A stretch of DNA of 14,728 nt from JAEZJZ01 sp964450265 (GTDB lineage Bacteria > Bacillota > UBA994 > UBA5500). Position numbers and translations under genes: made by a program. The notes below the pieces were generated by a model. It was not told where the DNA came from and did no database searches. It worked only from the letters and a program-made list of their open reading frames with translations. The stretch spans positions 1 to 14,728 of the forward strand of contig CAYVCY010000041.1 of the NCBI GenBank assembly GCA_964450265.1, given 5' to 3'. Below are positions 5,836-13,715 of this stretch, one piece after another. Position 1 is the stretch's first letter; every line of letters begins with the position of its first letter.

Positions 5836-6522
5836 ATGATCGAGCTATACGCTGTCAGTAAGATATATGGAAACGGTGTTGTCGCGCTGCGCGACGTAGA
5901 CTTGAAACTGGATAAGGGAGAATTCGTCTTTATTGTCGGCCCCAGTGGCGCCGGCAAGACCACCCTGACCAAGTTGCTCTTGGCGGAAGAGAAGCCGAGC
6001 AAGGGTCAGATTATCGTCAATGGCAAAGTGGTCAACGAGATGAGACCCCGTCATATACCATACCTGAGGCGACAGATCGGGGTGGTCTTCCAAGATTTTC
6101 GCCTGATGCCCAACTTGACCGTGGCGGAGAATGTGGGCTTTGCTATGAGGGTGGTGGAAGCTCCCGGCCGGGCTATTCGCAAACGGGTACCAGAGGTGCT
6201 GGAGATGGTGGGGCTAGGGGCTAAAGCCAGGTCTCTCCCGAGGGAACTTTCCGGCGGAGAGCAGCAACGGGTGGCGTTGGCCCGGGCCATCGTCAATCAA
6301 CCTTATGTCCTCTTGGCGGACGAGCCCACCGGTAACCTGGATCCGGATACAGCTTGGGAGATCATGCATCTGTTACAGGACATCAATTCCCAAGGGACCA
6401 CCGTATTGATGGTCACCCACGCCAAGAATATCGTCGATTCTATGCGCAAGCGAGTGGTCGCCTTGGAAGCTGGCCGGGTTGTGCGTGACGAGCACAGGGG
6501 GTCTTACGGATATGAAGCTTAG
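5836..6522 (+). CDS. ftsE: Cell division ATP-binding protein FtsE
   Basis: A 228-residue ABC ATPase. With FtsX it forms a type VII ABC complex that does not transport but transmits ATP-driven motion across the membrane to activate peptidoglycan hydrolases. Walker A GPSGAGKT is at residues 35-42, the Q-loop at VVFQDFRLMPNLTVAENV (83-100), the signature LSGGEQQ at 138-144, Walker B VLLADEP at 158-164 and the switch His at 195 (VTHAKN). Length equals the family norm. The start is ATG 5836 because AAGGAGG (5821-5827) precedes it by 8 bp and the protein then begins MIELYAVSKIYGNG; longer readings from 5791 lack an RBS. The stop overlaps ftsX by 11 bp, so the two are translationally coupled. Confidence 0.97.
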   Translation: MIELYAVSKIYGNGVVALRDVDLKLDKGEFVFIVGPSGAGKTTLTKLLLAEEKPSKGQIIVNGKVVNEMRPRHIPYLRRQIGVVFQDFRLMPNLTVAENVGFAMRVVEAPGRAIRKRVPEVLEMVGLGAKARSLPRELSGGEQQRVALARAIVNQPYVLLADEPTGNLDPDTAWEIMHLLQDINSQGTTVLMVTHAKNIVDSMRKRVVALEAGRVVRDEHRGSYGYEA

Positions 6523-7399
6523 AACGTGGGTCCAGTTTGGCCAGCAATCGTTGGTCAGCATGTGGCGCAACAGTTGGATGACGGTTGCTTCGGTGGGTAC
6601 CGTGGCTGTGACGATGCTGATTGTGGCCATTTTCCTGCTGTTTGCCAACAACCTGACCAATCTGGCCGGCAATCTGGAGTCGCAGGTGGAGATATCTGTC
6701 TATCTGCAGGATGAGCTGACCAGCGAACAGGTCGATCAGCTGGCACAGGATTTCACCGCTATACCCCAAATGGCTACGGTGAAGTATGTGAGTAAAGAAG
6801 AAGCCCTATTGCGCCTGAGGGATTGGTATGGCCAAAGTGCTGACTTTTTGGCTGGCTTGGAGATGGACAACCCTTTGCGTAACGGCTTTGAACTGGCCAC
6901 CGAGGAGCCGCAGCAGGTGCTGGAAGTGGTACCGATCATTCAGACCTTCCCCGGCGTTGCAGAAGTGATCTATGGCCAGGGGGTGGTGGAGCAGTTGTTT
7001 GCGATCACGCGCATCGTGCGCTTGGTGGCTGTCGGATTGATGATCGGTTTGGCTATAGCGGCCATGTTCATCATCTCTAACACTATTCGCATCACCGTGT
7101 TTGCCCGGCGACGGGAGATCGGCATCATGAAGTATGTCGGCGCTACCGATTGGTTCATTCGTTGGCCCTTCATCATTGAAGGCATGGTCCTTGGTCTGAC
7201 CGGATCTCTGCTCTCTTGGGGCCTGATGGTCTGGCTGTACCCGAAGGTCGTGGAGACGTTGGCACTGTCTATGCCATTTCTACCTTTGATCCAACCCTGG
7301 CCACTGCTGCTCACTACCGGCGGTTGGGTCATTGGTATCGGAGTAGTCATCGGTGTCCTGGGCAGTACGGTCTCGCTGCGGCGGTTCTTGCAGGTGTAA
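6512..7399 (+). CDS. ftsX: Cell division protein FtsX (permease-like)
   Basis: A 295-residue membrane partner of FtsE. Four transmembrane segments are visible: about residues 22-46, 168-190, 221-243 and 264-287. The extracellular domain lies between the first two (about 50-165) and begins ESQVEISVYLQDELT; this is where FtsX binds its hydrolase partner. The cytoplasmic coupling segment RRREIGIMKYVGATDWFIRWPFIIEG (199-224) is the family hallmark. I chose ATG 6512 (MKLRTWVQFGQQSL) over the GTG at 6479, since it aligns with the usual N-terminus; only a weak G-rich stretch at 6496-6501 serves as RBS, so coupling to ftsE, which it overlaps by 11 bp, is likely. The M23 hydrolase gene follows after 108 bp. 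Confidence 0.96.
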   Translation: MKLRTWVQFGQQSLVSMWRNSWMTVASVGTVAVTMLIVAIFLLFANNLTNLAGNLESQVEISVYLQDELTSEQVDQLAQDFTAIPQMATVKYVSKEEALLRLRDWYGQSADFLAGLEMDNPLRNGFELATEEPQQVLEVVPIIQTFPGVAEVIYGQGVVEQLFAITRIVRLVAVGLMIGLAIAAMFIISNTIRITVFARRREIGIMKYVGATDWFIRWPFIIEGMVLGLTGSLLSWGLMVWLYPKVVETLALSMPFLPLIQPWPLLLTTGGWVIGIGVVIGVLGSTVSLRRFLQV

Positions 7400-7507
7400 A
7401 CCTGGCCACGCTTCTGAGGAGGAATTGCTAGCTCTATGGGTTGTCGGACAGGAGGAGTCCGCTCCCGTGTTCATAAACAAGATAGCGATAGAAAGGAGGG
7501 GAGATAA

Positions 7508-8662
7508 TTGACAGGTTTGCGACGCGGAATGACTATCGCTGTCACTCTCTGCCTGGTTCTGGCCTTGACGCTGCCGGTATTTGCAGCTGATGATTTGGCC
7601 AAGAAGCAGTCGGAGTACCAGCGGATACAGAAAGAGATTCAGCAGTTGGAGCAGAAGATCAACTCCAACAACAAGGCGACCCAGACGGTGACCTCCGAGA
7701 TCAATCGTTTGGACAAGGAGATCAGCCAGGCTGAAGATCAATTGCGCTATCTGGAGAACCGGTTAAATACCACGCAGGCTGAATTGAAAGCCACGCGGCA
7801 GGAGTTGACCAAGACAGAGAACAATCTGGCTCAGCGGGAAGATATGCTCAAGACCCGTATTCGGGCACTGTATGAGCGCGGACCGGTCAGCTACTTGGAG
7901 GTATTGTTGGATGCCCACAGCTTCAGCGACTTGATCAACCGCATGGGGTTGTTGAAACAGGTGGTCCGCCAGGATGTGGCCATCGTGGATACGATTAAGA
8001 TAGAGAGAGAAGAGATCGTCGAGCGTCAGCTTTACTTGGAGAGCAGAGAGCAAGAAGTGCAGGTATTGGTCAACGAGACTGACCGCAATCGCACTCAGCT
8101 AGCATCTCGCAAGGCCGATCGCGCCAGCTACATGCAGAAGTTGACCAGCGATAGTGCCTCCTATGAAGCGGCATTGTCCAAGCTGGAGCAGACTGAGAGG
8201 GAGCTGGAACGGCTGATCAGGGAAGCCCAGGCGAATAACCCCGGTGGTGTCGTCGGCACAGGAACATACACCTGGCCGTCGCCGGGCTACAAAAAGATCA
8301 ATTCGCCTTACGGCTGGCGCACCTTGCTGGGCAAGCGCAGCTTCCACGCAGGGGTAGACATCGGTTCGCCGATGGGGGCGAAGATTGTGGCTGTGGACAA
8401 CGGCACGGTGCTCTATTCCGGTTGGTTGGGCGACTATGGACAAGTGGTGATCATCGACCATGGTAAGAATGCCGCCGGCAAGAGCATTTCCACCGTCTAC
8501 GCTCATTGTTCGGTGTTGCTGGTGAAGACCAACGATAGGGTAATCAAAGGCCAGCAGATCTCTAAAGCCGGCAGTACTGGCTTTAGCACCGGACCGCATC
8601 TACACTTTGAGTATAGGATAGATGGAGCAAAAGTTAATCCTCTAGATTATGTGAAACCATAA
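7508..8662 (+). CDS. Secreted coiled-coil M23 peptidase (EnvC/PcsB-like murein hydrolase)
   Basis: A 384-residue exported protein. Residues 1-26 are a signal peptide (MTGLRRGMTIAVTLCLVLAL...PVFA, cleavage before ADD). Residues about 28-240 form long heptad-rich coiled coils with the ALYERGPVSYLEVLLDAHSFSDLINRM break characteristic of EnvC/PcsB regulators. The C-terminal LytM/M23 domain (about 255-384) keeps the full zinc set: H280 and D284 in HAGVDIG, H333 in YAHC, and HLH (364-366), so it is probably catalytically active, unlike E. coli EnvC. It cuts peptidoglycan peptide bonds under FtsEX control by family knowledge. The start is a TTG at 7508, supported by AAGGAGG (7493-7499) eight bases ahead. 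It ends just before a terminator, closing the ftsE-ftsX operon. Confidence 0.94.
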   Translation: MTGLRRGMTIAVTLCLVLALTLPVFAADDLAKKQSEYQRIQKEIQQLEQKINSNNKATQTVTSEINRLDKEISQAEDQLRYLENRLNTTQAELKATRQELTKTENNLAQREDMLKTRIRALYERGPVSYLEVLLDAHSFSDLINRMGLLKQVVRQDVAIVDTIKIEREEIVERQLYLESREQEVQVLVNETDRNRTQLASRKADRASYMQKLTSDSASYEAALSKLEQTERELERLIREAQANNPGGVVGTGTYTWPSPGYKKINSPYGWRTLLGKRSFHAGVDIGSPMGAKIVAVDNGTVLYSGWLGDYGQVVIIDHGKNAAGKSISTVYAHCSVLLVKTNDRVIKGQQISKAGSTGFSTGPHLHFEYRIDGAKVNPLDYVKP

Positions 8663-8668
8663 AACTTG

Positions 8669-8700
8669 AGCAGCCGGGGTGCACCTCGGCTGCTTTCTTT
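8669..8700 (+). terminator. Rho-independent terminator of the ftsEX-M23 operon
   Basis: AGCAGCCG pairs with CGGCTGCT, extended by a G:U pair and GGT/ACC, giving a tight stem at 8669-8694 followed by TTTCTTT. It begins 7 nt after the M23 gene stop. Confidence 0.88.
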
Positions 8701-8720
8701 ATGCCCACCGTCCCGGGAGG

Positions 8721-9040
8721 TCGGTCAGGCCTGCGTGCTCAGTCACTGTCTGCTGGGCTAATGGATGAGCTCACTTCGGATGGAGGCAGCAGAACTCGTC
8801 ACCCATCTATTGCACTACTTGACTCATTCATGAGGAACATCTGTTATTGCTAAACCTAAGTCAGAAAAGCAGGGGTGACTCAAACAACTGCTGCCTTTGA
8901 TCCATTCTCGTTCGCTCTTCGAATGGGCAGCCAATGTGCCTGCTGCACGCAGAGAGCCTGACCCCGGCGCCGGCCTCTGGTGGGCCTGTCCCTTCCGTCC
9001 CGCCGCCTCAGCGACCAGGGCCTGTCCCCACTGTCCCGCC
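8721..9040 (+). repeat. Dispersed repeat R1, copy B, with two family-2 REP motifs at its end
   Basis: Second copy of the sequence at 2839-3122. It reproduces the non-coding 5' half and the broken reading frame (AKPKSEKQG, TGA, LKQLLPLIHSRSLFEWAANVP). Here the ATGATG of copy A is GTTATT, so the start is lost, and a 2-bp insertion follows near 8953. Family-2 REP-like motifs stand at 8703-8714 before it and at 8978-9003 and 9018-9040 behind it. It fills most of the 475-bp space between the M23 and PDZ genes. It is clearly inactive. Confidence 0.7.
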
Positions 9041-9091
9041 GCCCAGTGTCCTTTTGACAGGTGTAAAGTGGTAACTGGCACTCAGCTTGTG

Positions 9092-9097
9092 TATAAT
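9092..9097 (+). promoter_or_regulatory. -10 box (TATAAT) ahead of the PDZ gene
   Basis: A consensus TATAAT stands 40 bp ahead of the ATG at 9138. The matching -35 is weak (TGGTAA, 17 bp upstream); a TTGACA at 9054-9059 is too far away to pair with it. Transcription start would be near 9104, inside unique sequence just after the R1 copy. Confidence 0.5.
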
Positions 9098-9137
9098 TCT
9101 ACTATCGGCAGAGTTGTGTCAGCGGAGGTGTGAAGCG

Positions 9138-10406
9138 ATGCCCCCTTTCGGAGAGATCGCCAGAATGTACCTGCAAACGTTGCCCAGTTACCTCAGCGGC
9201 AACACGGTCTGGGTGCTGCTGGGCGTGGGTGCGTTGATCAGTTGGCAGTATTATCGGGCGCAGAAGATGGAAGTGGCTCTGTTTGGGCAGGCACGACATC
9301 CGCTGCCCAAGAGAGTGTTGGTGTCTGTCGGGATGGGCTTGGTTGGCGGCTTGGTAGGCAGCCTATTGCTCACCGGTATGGGGGTAGCTATCTCCACCCA
9401 ATGGATCAGCTATGTGATGTATGGCTCTATGGCCTTGGCGTTGATCGACATGCGTCTGATCTGCTTCGCTTACTCTGGAGGCTTGCTAGCGATCAGCAAT
9501 CTGCTGTTTGGCTGGCCCCAGATAGACGTGGCGTCGCTGTTAGGTCTGGTGGCGTTACTGCATATTGTGGAAAGCGTGTTGATGGTCTTGTCCGGGCACC
9601 TGATGGCTTCGCCGGTGTATGTGCGCCGGGAGGACGGACGGGTGGTGGGGGGCTACACCCTGCAGATGTTTTGGCCATTGCCTATGTTGGCATTGGTGTT
9701 CATCCCTCATGTGCTGGGGGCCGACGGAGCAGGCATGCCTATGCCCCAATGGTGGCCGTTGATCCGACCGGCCGGAGCTCCGCTTACCGGTGATCTCACC
9801 TTATTCATGATTCCGCTATTGGCTGCGTTGGGTTATGGTGATCTGGCTGTAACCGCGTCGCCTCGGGTGAAGGTGCGACATTCAGCGGTGCGATTGTTGC
9901 TTTTCAGCCTAGTCCTGTTGTCGCTGGCTTGGTTAGGGAATCAGCATCCAGGCTGGCTGTGGGTAGCGGCTATCTTCTCTCCCTTCGGCCATGAGTTGTT
10001 GATTGTGCTGGGCAATCGCCAGGAACAGACCGGGCCGGCCCTCTGGCAACATCGCGGCCCTGGGGTGATGGTGATGGAGGTATTGCCTGGCGGTTGGGGC
10101 AAACAGGCTGGTCTACGCCCTCGGGATGTGGTCTTGGCGGTCAATGACCAGCCGCTGAGCGGCGCTGCCGCCTGGCGGGAGCAGCTGGAGTTGGCCCAGG
10201 CAGCAGATCAGGCTGAGAACGATGGACTGGGGGTGCGTTTGACGGTGCTTCGCGCATCGGGGAAACGATCCACCATTCAGCTGCCGCTCGGCCCACTGCC
10301 GGCTCCGGGGCTGTTGCTTGTACCTGACGCGACGGTGCAGAGCTACGTAGAGACGCGTTTGCGCAGTCCGCTGCTGTGGTTGTGGCAGCGATGGAGAAAG
10401 TCGTAA
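9138..10406 (+). CDS. Polytopic membrane protein with C-terminal PDZ domain (MinJ-like)
   Basis: About 422 residues. The first ~290 contain seven or eight hydrophobic segments (for example 23-36, 60-84, 91-110, 132-152, 178-193, 219-236, 250-266, 272-290). A PDZ domain follows at roughly 305-385, with GPGVMVMEVLPGGWGKQAGLRPRDVVLAVNDQPLSG as the carboxylate-binding half. This plan matches B. subtilis MinJ, which links DivIVA to MinD and places the division inhibitor, and the gene sits between ftsEX and uvrB as minJ does there. An equally common annotation is simply PDZ domain protein; the function in this organism is inferred. The start is ATG 9138, with GGAGGTG at 9124-9130; the longer frame from 9087 would begin before the RBS and within the promoter. 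No ctp protease gene is beside it. Confidence 0.85.
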   Translation: MPPFGEIARMYLQTLPSYLSGNTVWVLLGVGALISWQYYRAQKMEVALFGQARHPLPKRVLVSVGMGLVGGLVGSLLLTGMGVAISTQWISYVMYGSMALALIDMRLICFAYSGGLLAISNLLFGWPQIDVASLLGLVALLHIVESVLMVLSGHLMASPVYVRREDGRVVGGYTLQMFWPLPMLALVFIPHVLGADGAGMPMPQWWPLIRPAGAPLTGDLTLFMIPLLAALGYGDLAVTASPRVKVRHSAVRLLLFSLVLLSLAWLGNQHPGWLWVAAIFSPFGHELLIVLGNRQEQTGPALWQHRGPGVMVMEVLPGGWGKQAGLRPRDVVLAVNDQPLSGAAAWREQLELAQAADQAENDGLGVRLTVLRASGKRSTIQLPLGPLPAPGLLLVPDATVQSYVETRLRSPLLWLWQRWRKS

Positions 10407-10414
10407 CCGCAAGA

Positions 10415-10569
10415 CTTGCCTCCCTCTGCTGAAGGAGGTGGCATGGCGCAAGCCATGACGGAGGGAGAGAAAGACTCCCCCAGTCGCTTCGCCTCGGCCC
10501 CCTCGCCGAGGGGGCCGAGATGAGGGGGCCGAGACTCTGAATGACTTGGGGCGAAAATATATTCGCCCC
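10415..10569. repeat. MITE-like composite hairpin element
   Basis: Three palindromes in a row. First, CTCCCTC (10420-10426) pairs with GAGGGAG (10461-10467), enclosing CATGGC-gcaa-GCCATG (10442-10457). Second, a perfect 13-bp stem with a 1-nt loop spans 10493-10519 (CTCGGCCCCCTCG and its complement), followed by another partial copy of GAGGGGGCCGAGA. Third, GGGGCGAA-aatata-TTCGCCCC spans 10548-10569. The wording (GGAGGTGGCATGGCGCAAGCCATGACGGAGGGAG type, CCCCCAGTCGCTTCG) resembles short non-autonomous repeats scattered through many Clostridia genomes. It fills the space between the PDZ gene and uvrB; one of the stems may act as an mRNA end. I see no LexA-type GAAC-N4-GTTC box in 10407-10663. 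Confidence 0.65.
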
Positions 10570-10663
10570 TATTGTCGTCTTAGGATAGAATAGCAATGTA
10601 ATATGTAGCATGTCTGTAATCTGTGTTGGCAGGCTGCGGTCTCAGCTAACAGGGGGGAGTCGC

Positions 10664-12640
10664 ATGTTCCAATTAGTCTCGGATTTTAAACCGACTGGGG
10701 ATCAGCCGCGGGCCATCGCTCGTCTGGCGCAGGAGATCCAGCGGGGTTCGCCCGCCCAGACCCTGCTGGGGGTCACCGGATCGGGCAAGACCTTTACCAT
10801 GGCCAATGTGATTCAGCAGGTGCAAAAGCCCACCTTGGTCTTGGCCCACAACAAGACCTTAGCGGCGCAGTTGTGCAGCGAGTTTCGCGAGTTCTTCCCG
10901 CACAATGCGGTGGAGTATTTTGTCAGCTACTACGACTATTATCAACCGGAGGCCTACATTCCCTCTACCGATACCTATATCGAAAAAGATGCTCAGATCA
11001 ACGACGAAATCGACAAGCTGCGCCATTCAGCCACGGCTTCCTTGTTCGAGCGCAAGGACGTGATCATTGTCGCTAGCGTGTCCTGCATCTACGGTCTGGG
11101 TAACCCCCATGAATACATGAAACTATGCGTCTCCCTGCGCCCTGGGATGATCAGGGATCGGGACGAGGTGCTGCGCCGGCTGGTGGATATCCAGTATTCC
11201 CGCAACGATGTCAACTTCACCCGCGGCACCTTTCGGGTGCGCGGGGATAGCCTGGAGGTATTTCCGGCTTCAGAGAGTGAACGGGCGGTGAGGGTGGAGT
11301 TCTTCGGTGACGAGGTGGAGAGGATCACCGGGATCGACACCTTGACTGGGGAGGTATTAGGGGAGCGCAGCCACGTGCTGATCTTCCCTGCTTCCCACTT
11401 CGTCACCTCGGACGATAAGATGCAGGTGGCCATCGATAGCATCAGTGCAGAGTTGGCGGAGCGCCTGCCCATTCTGCGGGAGCAGAATAAGCTGCTGGAG
11501 GCCCAGCGGCTGGAGCAACGCACCCGTTATGATCTGGAGATGATGCAGGAGATCGGGTTTTGCTCGGGGATAGAGAACTATTCCCGTCACTTGGACGGAC
11601 GGAGCCCTGGGCAGCCGCCTTACACGCTGCTGGATTACTTCCCCGAAGACTACCTGTTGATCGTGGATGAGTCCCACGTCACCATTCCCCAGGTGCGGGG
11701 CATGTATGCTGGCGATCGATCTCGCAAGCAGACCTTGGTGGAACACGGTTTTCGCCTGCCCTCGGCCTTGGATAACCGCCCTTTGAACTTCCAAGAGTTT
11801 CAAGAGCGGCTGAACCAGGTAGTCTACGTATCGGCCACCCCGGCCGCCTACGAGCTAGGGGAGAGTAGCCAAGTGGTAGAGCAGATCATTCGCCCTACCG
11901 GGCTGCTGGATCCTGAAATTATCGTGCGCCCGATCAAGGGCCAGATCGACGACCTCTACGGTGAGATTCGTCAGCGGGCAGAACGGGAGGAGCGGGTCCT
12001 GGTCACCACTCTCACCAAGAAGATGGCAGAAGACTTGACGGACTATTTTCGGGAGATGGGCGTGAAGGTGCGATACTTGCATTCGGACATCCAGACCCTG
12101 GAGCGGATGGAGATCATCCGCGACTTGCGTTTGGGTGTGTTCGATGTGCTGGTGGGAATCAATCTATTGCGCGAGGGATTGGACTTGCCCGAGGTGTCGC
12201 TGGTGGCTATCTTGGATGCCGATAAAGAGGGCTTCCTGCGCTCCACTTCCTCGTTGATCCAAACTACCGGTAGGGCGGCCCGGCACGTCAACGGTCAGGT
12301 GATCATGTATGCCGATCGTATCACCGGCTCCATGCAGGCGGCTCTTGAGGAGACCAACCGGCGCCGCACTAGGCAGATAGAGCATAACCAGCAGCATAGC
12401 ATCACTCCGCAGAGCATCCGCAAGGCGGTGCGCGACGTGATCGAAGCCACCAAGGTGGCTGAGAAGGGCGAGACCTATCATCTGAGCAGCGAACAGGTGC
12501 AGTCTCTCGGGCGTCGTGAGCGACAGGATCTGATTGCCAGCCTGGAAAAGGAGATGAAGGACGCTGCGCGCCGGCTGGAGTTTGAGCGGGCTGCCGAGCT
12601 GCGGGATATCATTGCCGACCTGCGCCAGAAAGCGCGCTAA
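10664..12640 (+). CDS. uvrB: UvrABC system protein B (excinuclease subunit)
   Basis: A 658-residue protein, full family length. UvrB is the helicase-like core of nucleotide excision repair: loaded by UvrA at a lesion, it verifies damage and recruits UvrC. Walker A GVTGSGKT is at residues 36-43; the damage-probing beta-hairpin is YYDYYQPEAYIPSTDTYIEKD (from about 89); the DEAD-type box appears as IVDESHVTIPQ (about 335-345); helicase motifs SATPAAYE, GINLLREGLDLPEVSLV and QTTGRAARH follow; and the C-terminal UVR domain, which binds UvrC, is LEKEMKDAARRLEFERAAELRDIIADLR. The start is ATG 10664 (MFQLVSDFKPTGDQP), preceded by AGGGGGGAG at 10651-10659; the reading from 10610 has no RBS. uvrA is not adjacent: the next gene is an unrelated transporter. 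No SOS box is visible. Confidence 0.98.
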   Translation: MFQLVSDFKPTGDQPRAIARLAQEIQRGSPAQTLLGVTGSGKTFTMANVIQQVQKPTLVLAHNKTLAAQLCSEFREFFPHNAVEYFVSYYDYYQPEAYIPSTDTYIEKDAQINDEIDKLRHSATASLFERKDVIIVASVSCIYGLGNPHEYMKLCVSLRPGMIRDRDEVLRRLVDIQYSRNDVNFTRGTFRVRGDSLEVFPASESERAVRVEFFGDEVERITGIDTLTGEVLGERSHVLIFPASHFVTSDDKMQVAIDSISAELAERLPILREQNKLLEAQRLEQRTRYDLEMMQEIGFCSGIENYSRHLDGRSPGQPPYTLLDYFPEDYLLIVDESHVTIPQVRGMYAGDRSRKQTLVEHGFRLPSALDNRPLNFQEFQERLNQVVYVSATPAAYELGESSQVVEQIIRPTGLLDPEIIVRPIKGQIDDLYGEIRQRAEREERVLVTTLTKKMAEDLTDYFREMGVKVRYLHSDIQTLERMEIIRDLRLGVFDVLVGINLLREGLDLPEVSLVAILDADKEGFLRSTSSLIQTTGRAARHVNGQVIMYADRITGSMQAALEETNRRRTRQIEHNQQHSITPQSIRKAVRDVIEATKVAEKGETYHLSSEQVQSLGRRERQDLIASLEKEMKDAARRLEFERAAELRDIIADLRQKAR

Positions 12641-12651
12641 GGGACTGGAGG

Positions 12652-12697
12652 GCCACGGGGACGGTTCCGCTGAAGTCAGCGGAACCGTCCCCGTGGC
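12652..12697. repeat. Perfect 22-bp REP hairpin after uvrB
   Basis: Arms 12652-12673 and 12676-12697 are exact complements around AG. The right arm plus the next bases carries the same 19-mer, GGAACCGTCCCCGTGGCTC (12681-12699), as the array at 3195-3337; the left arm carries it inverted. It begins 11 bp after the uvrB stop. There is no T-run after it, so termination would be weak, but a stem this stable could protect the 3' end of uvrB mRNA. Confidence 0.85.
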
Positions 12698-12777
12698 TCT
12701 AAACCATCTCTTCTATAGCCGGCGTGCCTGGATGATGGGTTATTGAAACGAAAGTCAATCACCAGTTCTTTTTTTCC

Positions 12778-12807
12778 TTTACAAATTGGCTGTCCATATG
12801 CTACCAT
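12778..12807 (+). promoter_or_regulatory. Promoter of the ABC exporter operon
   Basis: TTTACA (12778-12783), an 18-bp spacer and TACCAT (12802-12807), with TGC directly before the -10 (extended -10). A T-rich stretch (12769-12775) lies just upstream. It is 53 bp ahead of the first gene and touches the operator that follows. Confidence 0.6.
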
Positions 12808-12835
12808 TAGACCAGTCGGTCTAGACCAAGTGGTC
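12808..12835 (+). promoter_or_regulatory. TetR-type operator (two adjoining inverted repeats)
   Basis: TAGACC-agtc-GGTCTA (12808-12823) is followed at once by GACCA-ag-TGGTC (12824-12835). AGACCA is thus directly repeated 14 bp apart. Inverted GACC/GGTC sites of this form are typical of TetR-family repressors that control drug exporters. It begins at the base after the -10, over the expected transcription start, so a bound protein should block initiation. No tetR gene is in the window; it may lie beyond the right edge. Confidence 0.6.
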
Positions 12836-12860
12836 AAGAAGCCAGCGAGGAGGCGAGCTA

Positions 12861-13715
12861 ATGATTAAGGTGGAGGAGCTGTGGCACGACTATGCAGGGA
12901 AGGGCGAATATGCCGTCGCAAACGTGTCCTTTAGCATTGCAGAGGGAGAGATTGTTGGATTTCTCGGGCCCAGCGGCGCTGGTAAGAGCACCGTGCAGAA
13001 CATCATCACTGGGCTGTTGCCCTTGCAGCGAGGTGTCGTAGAATATGACGGCCTATCGGTGCGCGATCTGACGCCTGCCTTTTTTAACCGGGTCGGTGTA
13101 TCCTTCGAACAACCGAATGTGTATTTGAGCCTGACTGGGCTGGAGAATCTGCGCCACTTCGCCGGTCTGTTCTCGGTTCCGACAGAGGATCCGCTGCGGC
13201 TGTTGGACCGAGTGGGACTGCGTTCGGCAGCTCATCGCCGGGCGGGACAATATTCCAAAGGCATGCGTCAGCGTCTGACTTTGGCCAGAGCGCTGCTCAA
13301 TCGCCCGGAAATCCTCTTTCTGGATGAACCTACCGCTGGATTGGACCCAACCACTGCGGCCAGCATGCGGGATCTCATTCTTGAGCAGAAGGCTCGGGGT
13401 GCCACTATCTTCCTCACCACGCACAATATGATGCTGGCGGATGCAATCTGCGATCGGGTAGCATTCCTGGAGAGTGGGCGGATAGCGGCTATAGATGCCC
13501 CTGGTAACCTGAAACTGAAATACGGTCAACAGGCGGTCACCGTCTCCTATCTCCAGGATGGAGTTACTCATGATCGCAGCTTCCGACTGGACGCAGCCGG
13601 CAAAGAGCAGTTCGCCCAATTTCTGATCTCCGTTGAGCCAATTACCATCCATTCTCAGGAAGCCACTTTGGAGGACATCTTCATTCGAGTAACTGGAAAG
13701 GGGCTGACGCAATGA
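12861..13715 (+). CDS. ABC transporter ATP-binding protein (ABC-2 exporter type)
   Basis: A 284-residue cytoplasmic ATPase. Walker A GPSGAGKST is at 36-44, the Q-loop at SFEQPNVYLSLTGLENL (81-97), the signature as YSKGMRQR (131-138, the SKGM variant common in CcmA/DrrA-type exporters), Walker B ILFLDEPTAGLDP at 151-163 and the switch His at 188 (TTHNM). After ~220 a small C-terminal domain follows, ending in the ATLEDIFIRVTG motif typical of this group. Start ATG 12861 has GAGGAGG at 12847-12853, seven bases ahead. The gene overlaps the permease by ATGA. Promoter and operator upstream suggest induction by a ligand of a TetR-family regulator. The substrate is unknown; drug, antibiotic or lipid export is inferred from the family. 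Confidence 0.93.
   Translation: MIKVEELWHDYAGKGEYAVANVSFSIAEGEIVGFLGPSGAGKSTVQNIITGLLPLQRGVVEYDGLSVRDLTPAFFNRVGVSFEQPNVYLSLTGLENLRHFAGLFSVPTEDPLRLLDRVGLRSAAHRRAGQYSKGMRQRLTLARALLNRPEILFLDEPTAGLDPTTAASMRDLILEQKARGATIFLTTHNMMLADAICDRVAFLESGRIAAIDAPGNLKLKYGQQAVTVSYLQDGVTHDRSFRLDAAGKEQFAQFLISVEPITIHSQEATLEDIFIRVTGKGLTQ

Noticed and set aside
9054..9097. TTGACA at 9054 pairing with TATAAT at 9092 as one promoter
   Set aside because: The spacing is 32 bp, far from the usual 16-19 bp, so only the -10 was kept.
10610..10663. Longer N-terminus of UvrB (extra 18 residues)
   Set aside because: No RBS ahead of 10610, while ATG 10664 has one and gives the conserved UvrB N-terminus.
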